Below, piece by piece: positions 36,325 through 44,224 of a stretch of DNA of 64,000 bases. Source of the stretch: Henriciella sp. (GTDB lineage Bacteria > Pseudomonadota > Alphaproteobacteria > Caulobacterales > Hyphomonadaceae); NCBI GenBank assembly GCA_017642885.1, contig JAEPOM010000005.1, forward strand, positions 1-64,000, read 5' to 3'. Under the pieces are notes generated by a model. That model did no database searches and was not told the DNA's origin. It worked only from the letters and a program-made list of their open reading frames with translations. Both the position numbers and the translations under genes were made by a program. Numbering within the stretch: the first letter of the stretch is position 1; each line of letters starts with the position of its first letter.

Positions 36325-36551
36325 GAGACCGGCGGCTCCTTCTGTGTGAATAGCTTGATCAACATGAGTGGCCACAGACCGGCAATTCCCGGAAGGACCA
36401 ATAGCCTGACGCGGAATGGCAAACCTTTACCCTTGGCAGCCGGATCAATGCGCCCGGCGCCGCCAAACACGTAGATCAACCCGACCAGCAGCCCGATCAG
36501 GGCATATATGCCGAGCGCCAGAACCAGCGTTTCCGCAGCGGCTTCGCTCAT
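36321..36551 (-). CDS. Small two-helix membrane protein (76 aa) of the Rieske operon
   Basis: A 76-residue protein with two hydrophobic segments (TLVLALGIYALIGLLVGLIYVFGG and LLVLPGIAGLWPLMLIKLF) joined by a short charged loop (RIDPAAKGKGLPFRVR). It is coupled by ATGA at both ends, to the Rieske-glutamate-synthase-domain gene upstream and the 49-residue gene downstream. No family assignment. It probably forms part of a membrane complex with the Rieske-cytochrome b protein. Confidence 0.72.
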   Translation of the reverse strand: MSEAAAETLVLALGIYALIGLLVGLIYVFGGAGRIDPAAKGKGLPFRVRLLVLPGIAGLWPLMLIKLFTQKEPPVS

Positions 36552-38164
36552 CGTCCAACTCCCGCATAACTGACCCCAGACAGGTCGGACATCTCTCGGC
36601 TGAATGTAATCAAGTCATCCGCCGCAAACTCGGATAGCTTACTATGTCCGCAGGCGCGCGCCATAACTTTCATAAGATCGGTTGAGGCATCAAAGAAGTT
36701 CTTGAGGCGATGCGCAGACTTTTCGATGACCAGGCGAGACACGAGGTGCGGCTTCTGAGTCGCAATTCCGACCGGGCAGTTATTGGTGTGACAGGCTCGC
36801 ATCGCGATACAGCCAATCGCCTGCATGGCCGCGTTGGAGACTGCAATAGCATCGGCGCCAAGCGCCATGGCTTTGACGAAGTCGCCCGGTGTGCGCAGTC
36901 CGCCAGTTATGACAAGCGAGATGTCCTGCCGTCCGGCTTCATCAAGATGCCGTCGGGCCCGCGCCAGGGCCGGGATGGTCGGAACTGAAATATTATCTCG
37001 GAAAATGGTCGGCGCTGCGCCCGTGCCGCCGCCGCGTCCATCCAGAATGATGTAGTCGACACCAACTTCCAGCGCAGCATCAATGTCTTTCTCGATGTGC
37101 TGAGCTGAGAGCTTGTATCCAATCGGAATGCCGCCCGTTCGGTCGCGCACCTCGTCGGCGAAATCCTTGACCTGGCTGACCTCTGTCCAATCCGGAAAAC
37201 GGGGAGGTGAGATCGCCGCTTCTCCCTCTTTCAGCCCGCGAACAAGGGCGATTTTGCCTTTCACCTTGTTGCCGGGTAGGTGGCCGCCAGTGCCGGTTTT
37301 AGCGCCTTGTCCGCCTTTGAAGTGGAAAGCTTGAACCTTCTCTAACTTGTCCCAGGAAAAGCCGAACCGACCGGACGCAAGCTCGTAGAAATAGCGCGAA
37401 CAGGCTTCTTGCTCTTCCGGCAACATGCCACCTTCGCCAGAGCAAATCCCAGTACCGGCAAGCTCAGCACCGCGAGCGAGCGAGACTTTTGCAGGCTCTG
37501 ACAGAGCGCCGAAGCTCATGTCGGAAACGAAGAGGGGAATATCGAGTTCCAACGGTTTTTGCGCGTTTGGACCGATCACCACTTTGGTTTCGACAGGCTC
37601 ATCGTCCAGCAGGGGCATCTTGTGCAGCTGAGCGGTGATGATCTGAATGTCATCCCATTTGGGAAGGTCCGCGCGCGGCACGCCCATAGAATCTGTGATG
37701 CCGTGATGGCCGACTTTGCTGAGGCCATCGCGAGCATATTGCTGGATCAGACCATTCGTCGGTTCTGGATGCGGCGCGTGGCTCGGATCCTGATACAAGC
37801 CGAGATAGTCATCGCGTTGATAAGGCTGCGGGTTCGCGTGACCCCAGGCATTGATTTCGTCGGCGTCGACCAAAATTTTGCCGTCTTCGATCCAGGTCTG
37901 GAATTTCGGCAAGGCTTCTGAGTTTTCATATTCAGAGACACCGCTATCCAGGCGGTAATCCCAGTTGTGAACACCGCAAATCAGGTTGTCATTATTATCA
38001 ACATGACCGTCAGACATTAACGCACCGCGGTGCAGGCAGCGGCCGTAAAAGACGGAAACCGTGTCATCGAACCGGACGACAACGAGATCGACTTCACCGA
38101 CGATGGCATATTCAGGCTGGCGATCTGTCAGATCATCCCATTTTGCCACAGCAATCTTGTTCAT
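36548..38164 (-). CDS. Rieske domain fused to an FMN/3Fe-4S glutamate-synthase domain
   Basis: A 538-residue fusion from the ATG at 38164. Residues 1 to about 110 are a Rieske-type ferredoxin domain with Cys43-Leu-His45 and Cys63-x2-His66 (CLHRGALM, CGVHNW). After a linker, the remainder is the FMN-binding barrel of glutamate synthase-type proteins. It has VSDMSFGALSEPAKVSLARGA, GEGGMLPEE, KGGQGAKTGTGGHLPGNKV, IILDGRGGGTGAAP and the three-cysteine 3Fe-4S motif CX5CX4C (Cys452, 458, 463; CIAMRACHTNNCPVGIATQ). No glutaminase domain is present, so ammonia or another amine would be the nitrogen donor if it makes glutamate at all. It heads the five-gene operon and is divergent from the Rieske-ThDP gene. 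Confidence 0.88.
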   Translation of the reverse strand: MNKIAVAKWDDLTDRQPEYAIVGEVDLVVVRFDDTVSVFYGRCLHRGALMSDGHVDNNDNLICGVHNWDYRLDSGVSEYENSEALPKFQTWIEDGKILVDADEINAWGHANPQPYQRDDYLGLYQDPSHAPHPEPTNGLIQQYARDGLSKVGHHGITDSMGVPRADLPKWDDIQIITAQLHKMPLLDDEPVETKVVIGPNAQKPLELDIPLFVSDMSFGALSEPAKVSLARGAELAGTGICSGEGGMLPEEQEACSRYFYELASGRFGFSWDKLEKVQAFHFKGGQGAKTGTGGHLPGNKVKGKIALVRGLKEGEAAISPPRFPDWTEVSQVKDFADEVRDRTGGIPIGYKLSAQHIEKDIDAALEVGVDYIILDGRGGGTGAAPTIFRDNISVPTIPALARARRHLDEAGRQDISLVITGGLRTPGDFVKAMALGADAIAVSNAAMQAIGCIAMRACHTNNCPVGIATQKPHLVSRLVIEKSAHRLKNFFDASTDLMKVMARACGHSKLSEFAADDLITFSREMSDLSGVSYAGVGR

Positions 38165-38321
38165 TCGAGAACTCCCCTCTCTCTTCAATTGGTCTCGCCT
38201 CTATCGGGCGCTGTTACGACTGACCAATCACAAGACCCCAAATAAATGTGAACGACTTTTGATATGCCATAGCCTACTGTTTTCTATAGGGCAGCGGAAA
38301 GCAAGCGAGGGGAGAGAAATA
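38165..38321. promoter_or_regulatory. Divergent control region between the two Rieske operons
   Basis: 157 bases separate the starts of the Rieske-glutamate-synthase-domain gene (minus) and the Rieske-ThDP gene (plus). It must hold both promoters; it is more AT-rich near the plus-strand start (AAATAAATGTGAACGACTTT, TTTTCTATAGG). No regulator gene is adjacent, and I cannot assign promoter boxes with confidence. The ribosome-binding site GAGGGGAG just before 38322 is clear. Confidence 0.55.
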
Positions 38322-40316
38322 ATGTCTGAAAACAAGACCACACTGATTTGGCACAAAGTTGCGGAAAGCGATGAAGTGGCTGAGGGCCGGGTCAAATCTG
38401 CGACGGCCGGAACCCAGTCGGTCGCTCTCGTTCATTTCAAAGGTGAATACGCCGCCATGGACAATAGGTGTCCCCACCAGGGCGGTCCCTTGGGCGAAGG
38501 TTCCATCGAGAAAGGCATTGGTGACGAATGCTGGCTGCGGTGCCCCTGGCATGGCTGGGACTTCGATCCACTGACCGGCAAACCACCGGGTGGACACGAG
38601 GATACGGGACAGGAAATGTTCGATGTCGATGTCCGTGATGATGGCGTCTATGTCGGTGTTCCCGCTCTCCCTCCGCGCGAACGGACCATTGCCGATGTGA
38701 TGGTAGAAACCATGACAAATTGGGGCGTGACCAGCGTGTTTGGCATGGTCGGGCACTCCAATCTGGGCCTCGCGGACGCGCTCAGAGTGCAGGAAGCGGA
38801 GGGGAAACTCCGCTACTATGGTATCCGGCACGAGGGCGCTGCAGCCTTCGCTTGTTCCGGATATGGCAAACTCACTGGTCACCCCGCAGCAGCGCTGACA
38901 ATTGCAGGCCCAGGAGCGACAAACCTCCTGACGGGGCTATGGGATGCAAAAGTTGATAGTGCACCCGCGCTCGCGCTGACCGGACAGGTTCAAGATCAGG
39001 TGGTGGGCGTACATGCTTTCCAGGACATAGACCTGGAAGCGGCGTTTGAGGCTGTGGCCGCGTTCTCCGAAACCGTGCACCTCACATCGGATCATGCTTT
39101 GCTGATGACCCAGGCGATAAAGACGTCGATCCTGGAACGGGGGGTGGGGCACTTGGTCTTCCCGGACAATGTCCAGCCAAAACCTGCCGCGGAAGGTGCC
39201 AAAGCTTATGGCCCTGAAGGGCGCATGGCGAATTTGTGCGTGGGGCCACCACCTTCAGCGCTGAAGGAAGCTGCGGACCTGCTGAAAAGCGCTAAACGAC
39301 CGATGATCATCGTCGGATACGGCGCGCTGAACGGTATGGAGAGCGTGATTTCGCTTGCTGAACAACTCGGTGCGCCGATCGCCACCACGTTCAAGGCTAA
39401 GGGACAGATTGGGGACGAGCATCCGCTGGCAGCGGGCGTTATGGGACGCTCAGGAACGCCGATTGCCAGCTGGTTCATGAACGAAGCGGACTTGCTGCTC
39501 GTCTTTGGGTCCAGTTTTTCAGATCATACAGGCATCTATGAAGGGGCGCCGACCATACAGGTCGACACGGACCCAATGCGGCTTGCGAAACGCCATCCTG
39601 TCACCGTTCCAGTCATGGGCGATGTTGGCGTGACCGCAGATCTTCTCAAGGCAGAGATGGATCGAAACGGGGCTGAAGCTCAGGATCTGCGCGGCGAAGT
39701 TGCCGAGCGATGGAAGCTCTGGCGTGCCGAGAAGGAGAGCCGCGTAGGTGAAGATCGCGGCAAAGGCGTCTCTGCCGCAGCTCTGTTTGACGCGCTCACT
39801 CGCGCCGCGCCTGCCGATGCGATCCTGCCGGTGGATGTGGGTAACAACACGTACTCGTTCGGCCGCTATTTTGAGCCGACGGGTCAGCAGCGCGTCCTGA
39901 TGTCGGGTTATCTCGGCTCAATTGGGTTTTCCTTCCCGGCCGCAATGGGCGCGTGGGCGGCGACGCAGGAAGAGGGGCCGTATAAGGGCCGGAAGGTGAT
40001 TTCGGTATCCGGCGATGGCGGCTTCGGTCAATACGCCATGGAGTTCACAACCGCGGTGAAATACGGAATGAACATCACGCACGTCCTGATGAACAATTCC
40101 GAGCTTGGAAAAATCTCCAAAGAGCAGAAAGCCGCAGAATTTGAGGTTTGGCAGACCAGTCTGGTCAATCCGAGCTTTGCCGGTTTCGCCCGCTCCTGCG
40201 GTGGGATGGGAGAGCTTGTAAAGACCCGTGAAGAGCTTGAGGCAGCGCTCGCCAAAGCCATTGCTCATGAAGGCCCAGCATTGATTGAAGTGATTACCGA
40301 TGCGGAGCTTTTGTGA
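38322..40316 (+). CDS. Rieske domain fused to a ThDP-dependent acetolactate-synthase-like enzyme
   Basis: A 664-residue fusion; the ATG at 38322 has GGGGAG upstream, while the open frame extends uselessly to 38061. Residues 1-112 form a Rieske domain with Cys50-Pro-His52 (CPHQGGPLGEG) and Cys74-x2-His77 (CPWHGWDF). From about residue 118 a complete ThDP enzyme of the acetohydroxyacid synthase/pyruvate oxidase superfamily follows. The cofactor-activating Glu is in RHEGAAAFACSGYG (Glu171), the central domain is RPMIIVGYGALNG, and the ThDP-magnesium motif GDG (564-566) is followed 24 residues later by NN (591-592). Electrons from a decarboxylation could pass straight to the Rieske cluster, by analogy with flavin-linked oxidases; that is inference. 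It is coupled to the DUF1622 gene. Confidence 0.88.
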   Translation: MSENKTTLIWHKVAESDEVAEGRVKSATAGTQSVALVHFKGEYAAMDNRCPHQGGPLGEGSIEKGIGDECWLRCPWHGWDFDPLTGKPPGGHEDTGQEMFDVDVRDDGVYVGVPALPPRERTIADVMVETMTNWGVTSVFGMVGHSNLGLADALRVQEAEGKLRYYGIRHEGAAAFACSGYGKLTGHPAAALTIAGPGATNLLTGLWDAKVDSAPALALTGQVQDQVVGVHAFQDIDLEAAFEAVAAFSETVHLTSDHALLMTQAIKTSILERGVGHLVFPDNVQPKPAAEGAKAYGPEGRMANLCVGPPPSALKEAADLLKSAKRPMIIVGYGALNGMESVISLAEQLGAPIATTFKAKGQIGDEHPLAAGVMGRSGTPIASWFMNEADLLLVFGSSFSDHTGIYEGAPTIQVDTDPMRLAKRHPVTVPVMGDVGVTADLLKAEMDRNGAEAQDLRGEVAERWKLWRAEKESRVGEDRGKGVSAAALFDALTRAAPADAILPVDVGNNTYSFGRYFEPTGQQRVLMSGYLGSIGFSFPAAMGAWAATQEEGPYKGRKVISVSGDGGFGQYAMEFTTAVKYGMNITHVLMNNSELGKISKEQKAAEFEVWQTSLVNPSFAGFARSCGGMGELVKTREELEAALAKAIAHEGPALIEVITDAELL

Positions 40317-40750
40317 TGTCTACGTCGGACCCATCGCATGTCATGGACGGAATGACTGGCGGCACCTCGCTCGAGCATTTGCCCTTTGGTCTCGATGAGC
40401 CAGTGGCGCGAACGCTGGAAGGCCTTGCGATCTGTATCGACCTGATTGGCGTGGCGCTGATCTTGTTTGGTTTCTTCGTGGCTCTGTTCCGCCTATTGGC
40501 GGGATTGCGCCACGGAGTCGGGCTTTCAAAGAACCTCGGCAATCTGAACGCCGCGCGAACCATCCTTGGAACTTACATCCTGACCGGGCTGGAGTTCATG
40601 ATCGCGTCTGACATCGTTCATACCGTGATTACGCGTGAGCTCACAGATTTGATCTTCGTTGGTTTGCTGGTTCTCATTCGGACCGCGATCTCATTTTTCC
40701 TGGGACGCGAAATCCACGAGATTGAAGACGAGCACGCAGCTAAAACTTGA
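40316..40750 (+). CDS. DUF1622 membrane protein
   Basis: A 144-residue protein with three predicted membrane helices (about residues 36-60, 78-98 and 110-130). It carries the DUF1622 hallmark ARTILGTYILTGLEFMIASDIVHTVI and the C-terminal FFLGREIHEIE. The ATG at 40316 shares its first base with the stop codon of the Rieske-ThDP gene, so the two proteins are coupled; a GTG at 40313 is an alternative. The family has no known function. The genetic link suggests it might place the ThDP enzyme at the membrane. Confidence 0.85.
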   Translation: MSTSDPSHVMDGMTGGTSLEHLPFGLDEPVARTLEGLAICIDLIGVALILFGFFVALFRLLAGLRHGVGLSKNLGNLNAARTILGTYILTGLEFMIASDIVHTVITRELTDLIFVGLLVLIRTAISFFLGREIHEIEDEHAAKT

Positions 40751-40847
40751 TCGTCTTACGCCGTCGAATACGGCGGTGCTCATTTTTTCCTTCACAAGTC
40801 CCTGCTTCCGCCATTAGAGATAGGGACAGAAGGAAAGGATATATCAT

Positions 40848-41321
40848 TTGACGGATGACATTAAGCGCACAACGCTGTTGGTTCGCGATGGTGATCGGGC
40901 GGCCAACTGGTATGAGCAAGTCTTCGGCATGACGCGCTGGATGGATACGCCTTTCACGTTGTCTGGTGAGCAGCTTGCCGCAGGCAAGAAGGGTGACCAG
41001 ACGCGTCTGATCATCCTGAAGGCCAATCACGACCTTATTGGCATGATTGGCCTGCTCGAATGGCTCGATCCAAAAATGGATGCGCCCGAAGAGCTCCCGA
41101 CAGAGATCAAGTTTGGCGCGCCCGTCTTCGTGGTCGCATCTCAAGATGGCAGAGGCGCGCTGGAACGTGCCCGCGCCCTGGGTAGCCGCATTCACAGCGA
41201 ACCGCGCGAATGGTCTGTGACCGGCGCAGACGGCAAAGTGAAGGATATGATTGGCTGCTCGTTCTGGGATCTCGATGGCTACTTTTTCGAGGTCAACCAG
41301 ATCGTGAAGATCCACGATTGA
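40848..41321 (+). CDS. VOC-superfamily (glyoxalase/dioxygenase fold) protein
   Basis: A 157-residue vicinal-oxygen-chelate protein, start TTG at 40848 with AAGGAAAGGA upstream. The beta-alpha-beta modules are visible: TTLLVRDGDRAANWYEQVFGM at the start and FWDLDGYFFEVNQIVKI at the end, with a metal-ligand-type Glu in the latter. The reaction cannot be told from sequence. It opens a five-gene plus-strand cassette with an oxidoreductase, a second VOC protein, a transporter and a hydrolase, an arrangement suggesting catabolism or modification of an organic compound. Confidence 0.85.
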   Translation: MTDDIKRTTLLVRDGDRAANWYEQVFGMTRWMDTPFTLSGEQLAAGKKGDQTRLIILKANHDLIGMIGLLEWLDPKMDAPEELPTEIKFGAPVFVVASQDGRGALERARALGSRIHSEPREWSVTGADGKVKDMIGCSFWDLDGYFFEVNQIVKIHD

Positions 41322-41327
41322 GTTGGC

Positions 41328-42401
41328 ATGGACGGGTTCGCGCACCTCGCCTCCGGTTTTCAACTCGATGATACGAGGCATCAGAAATGGTGTGTCGCGG
41401 GACGACCGGACGGAAATGTACGAGCCTCTGACTTTGAACTCTCCGATGAGCCAATTGCTGAGCTGAACGAGGGCGAGGTTCTGTTGCAGACGCTCTATCT
41501 CAGCCTCGCGCCAGTCATGCGCGGATATATGAGTGGTCTCTCCTTTGCCGGTGAGGCACCGCTCGAGATCGGTGATGTTATCCATGGCAGGGGCGTCGCG
41601 CAGGTCGTGAAATCGCGACACGCCGACTGGAAAGAGGGGCAGGTGGTGCAAGGCCAACTCGGCTGGCAGACCTATAAGATTTCCTCCATGACGGCGCAGG
41701 AGAAATTCCGTCGTATGCCGCCAAATGGATTGCCGGCGTCGCACGGGCTGGGCGCGCTTGGGATGACGGGCCTGTCGGCCTGGGCCGGATATTTCAATGT
41801 CGGATCACCGCAAAAGGACGACATCGTGCTTGTTTCGGGCGCTGTGGGCGGCGTTGGGTCGCTGGTCATCCAACTGGCCGCAAATGTCAATTTGTGTGAG
41901 ACCATCGGCGTCGCCGGCGGCGCGGAGAAATGCGCCCAGGCGGCTCAGCTCGGCTGTACCGCAACCATTGATTACAAGTCCGAGGATATGCAGTCAGCGC
42001 TCGCTTCGGTGCTGCCGGATGGCTTGGATCTCTATTTCGATAATGTGGGCGGCCCAACGCTGGATGCGGTGCTGGATCATCTGCGTCATCAGGCGCGGAT
42101 CGTCCTTTGCGGGTCGATCAGTGAGTACACACTGGACGAACCTTACCGGTTGCCAGCCTATACACGTCTGCGCCGGACCGATGCCCAAATGCGAGGGTTC
42201 TTTGTCTATAATCATCTGGAAGACTGGGACCGCGCCATGGATGAAATGGCGGGCTGGATTCGAGACGGGCAGCTGAGGCCCGTCGAACAAATTACCGATG
42301 GGTTCGAGCACATGCCGGCAGCGCTGGCAGGACTCTATTGCGGGCAGAATATGGGCAAACAGCTCTGTCGCGTTGGCGGAGAACCGAAGTCATGGATTTA
42401 A
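41328..42401 (+). CDS. NADP-dependent oxidoreductase, zinc-free MDR family
   Basis: A 357-residue medium-chain dehydrogenase/reductase of the leukotriene B4 dehydrogenase/double-bond reductase (PTGR, YncB-like) group. Features are LNEGEVLLQTLYLSLAPVMRGYM, IHGRGVAQVVKS, LGMTGLSAWAGYF and the cofactor loop VSGAVGGVGSLVIQLAA. LYFDNVGGPTLDAVLDHL follows. Such enzymes reduce the double bond of alpha,beta-unsaturated ketones or aldehydes. It starts six bases after the VOC gene with no strong ribosome-binding site, so it may depend on translational coupling. The second VOC gene follows 12 bases after its stop. Confidence 0.92.
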   Translation: MDGFAHLASGFQLDDTRHQKWCVAGRPDGNVRASDFELSDEPIAELNEGEVLLQTLYLSLAPVMRGYMSGLSFAGEAPLEIGDVIHGRGVAQVVKSRHADWKEGQVVQGQLGWQTYKISSMTAQEKFRRMPPNGLPASHGLGALGMTGLSAWAGYFNVGSPQKDDIVLVSGAVGGVGSLVIQLAANVNLCETIGVAGGAEKCAQAAQLGCTATIDYKSEDMQSALASVLPDGLDLYFDNVGGPTLDAVLDHLRHQARIVLCGSISEYTLDEPYRLPAYTRLRRTDAQMRGFFVYNHLEDWDRAMDEMAGWIRDGQLRPVEQITDGFEHMPAALAGLYCGQNMGKQLCRVGGEPKSWI

Positions 42402-42413
42402 GGAAACAGAGCG

Positions 42414-42869
42414 ATGTCTGAGAAACCCTTTGTGCGCTTTCAACGTGGAAACTTCGTTGTTGCCGACCTAGAGCGCGCCCTCAGTTTCTACCGTGATATC
42501 CTCGGGTTTGAGGTCGCCTATCAGCATGGGCACAATCCCGACAGCTACTCCATTCCGGTGTTCAACATTCCAGACGGCGCGACGCTGGGCTTTTGTACGC
42601 TGTCCACGCGCGATCAGGTGCGCGTTATGGCGTTGACCGAGATCAAGGGCGTTGACCTCCCTCCTGTTCTGCCTCCCCGCCGCAGCGCCATCGTGCTGGA
42701 TATGGCTGATCCGGATGCGGTGATGGCTGGCGCCCGCGCGCTCGGACTGACTGTGTATCCGGAAGAGCGGCTGGAAACGAATGATGGCCGTATTGGGCGA
42801 GAGATCGGTATTGTCGATTTCGACGACAATCTGGTGGTCATTTACAAGATTCTGGAGACCGCCACATGA
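42414..42869 (+). CDS. Second VOC-superfamily protein of the cassette
   Basis: A 151-residue glyoxalase/bleomycin-resistance-fold protein: FQRGNFVVADLERALSFYRDILGFEVAYQ at the N-terminus and a matching second module with VLDMADPDAVMAGARALG and IGIVDFDDNLVVIYKI. It differs clearly in sequence from the VOC protein at 40848, so the two are not a recent duplication. It overlaps the MFS transporter gene by ATGA. Confidence 0.87.
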   Translation: MSEKPFVRFQRGNFVVADLERALSFYRDILGFEVAYQHGHNPDSYSIPVFNIPDGATLGFCTLSTRDQVRVMALTEIKGVDLPPVLPPRRSAIVLDMADPDAVMAGARALGLTVYPEERLETNDGRIGREIGIVDFDDNLVVIYKILETAT

Positions 42870-44224
42870 CCGACGCGACACCCAAAGACGCCAAACCGTA
42901 TCCGCCTGCCGACAAAGGTTGGATCCTCGTCATCGCGCTGACCACGGCCTACGTGTTCAGTTACGCTGACCGCAAAATAATTGAGCTCCTGATTGAGCCG
43001 ATCAAGGCCGATCTCAATCTATCGGACGAGCAGATTGGCTGGATCCTCGGACCAGCTTTCTCAATTGTTTATGCGACATCCGGCCTGTTCATCGGCTGGC
43101 TGGTCGACCGGGTGCGTCGCACCTGGTTGGTCGGGATCGGGATTGCATTTTGGTCCGTCGCGACGGCACTGTCCGGGGTGGCGCAGAATTTCTGGCAAAT
43201 GTTCATGGCGCGCATGAGTGTTGGTGCCGGAGAGGCCACATTGAGCCCCGCAGCCTTCTCAATGATTGGCGATAGTTTTCCGCCAGAGGAACGGGGAAAA
43301 CCGATCGCTTTCTACACGATGGCCCTGACAATTGGGGCGGCGGCCGCCAGCTTTCTGGGTGGAGGAATTTTGATCTGGGCCAAGAATACCCAGGCCATCG
43401 ACATTCCGATCATTGGAACACTCGCACCATGGCAAACGGCCTTCTTCATGATTGGTATTCCCGGTCTTCTGGTCGCCGCGTGGTTTTTCTTTTTGGGAGA
43501 ACCCGAGCGGCGGCTGACGACGATCGAAGATGACAGCCTCAAGGGAAACGATATGAGCGACGCGCTCGGTTATGTCGCCCGCCATTGGGGGACGTATCTT
43601 GGTTATGTTTCTTTGATCTGCACCATGACGATCATTGCGTACAGTCAGGGTTATCTTCCTTCGACCTTCAAGCGAGTCTGGGGTTGGGAAACGGAGTATT
43701 ATGCGTTCGTCAACGCCACCGCGATCCTCGCGCTGGGACCGGCGAACATCCTGTTATGGGGCTTCCTGTCAGATCGCTGGACCCAGGCTGGTATGCGCGA
43801 CGCGCCGCTGCGCATTTTGATCGCTGGCTTCCTGATCATGGTGCCGACGGGCGCGATCGCGATGCTGATGCCGTCGGGTTGGACGGCGTACGCGGTGCTT
43901 TGCGTCAATACAATCGGGATCGGGATGGTGTCGTGTATTGGCGTTACCGGCCTCTTGTTGATCACGCCTGCCCAAATCCGCGGCCAAGTCGTGGCGCTCT
44001 ACTATATGGCGATCTCGATGGCCGGGCTCTGGCTCGGACCTCCGACGGTGGGCATCTTGTCGTCTCGTGTCTTTGGCGAGGATAATCTGAATCTCGCCGT
44101 CGGCACGGTACCGATCCTGTTTGGTTTGATCCCATTCCTGCTGATTCCGATCACACGTCGCCTATACATCGCCCAAATGAACCGGCTCGATACGACCACC
44201 GTGTCGGAAGAGGCAAATTCATGA
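42866..44224 (+). CDS. MFS transporter, spinster-like
   Basis: A 452-residue major facilitator with 12 predicted helices. Landmarks are FSYADRKIIELLIEPIKADLNLSDEQIGWILGPAFSIVYA and the A-motif-like GWLVDRVRRTWLVGIG. FMARMSVGAGEATLSPAAFSMIGDSFPPEERGKPIAFY follows, typical of the spinster/sugar-phosphate-permease-like branch common in hydrocarbon- and steroid-degrading alphaproteobacteria. Substrate and direction are not shown by sequence. It is coupled by ATGA to both neighbours, so it is expressed with the VOC protein and the hydrolase. Confidence 0.92.
   Translation: MTDATPKDAKPYPPADKGWILVIALTTAYVFSYADRKIIELLIEPIKADLNLSDEQIGWILGPAFSIVYATSGLFIGWLVDRVRRTWLVGIGIAFWSVATALSGVAQNFWQMFMARMSVGAGEATLSPAAFSMIGDSFPPEERGKPIAFYTMALTIGAAAASFLGGGILIWAKNTQAIDIPIIGTLAPWQTAFFMIGIPGLLVAAWFFFLGEPERRLTTIEDDSLKGNDMSDALGYVARHWGTYLGYVSLICTMTIIAYSQGYLPSTFKRVWGWETEYYAFVNATAILALGPANILLWGFLSDRWTQAGMRDAPLRILIAGFLIMVPTGAIAMLMPSGWTAYAVLCVNTIGIGMVSCIGVTGLLLITPAQIRGQVVALYYMAISMAGLWLGPPTVGILSSRVFGEDNLNLAVGTVPILFGLIPFLLIPITRRLYIAQMNRLDTTTVSEEANS

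Noticed and set aside
40740-41744. 334-codon minus-strand open frame over the VOC and MDR genes
   Set aside because: Antisense shadow: it spans two well-supported plus-strand genes and shows no family features.
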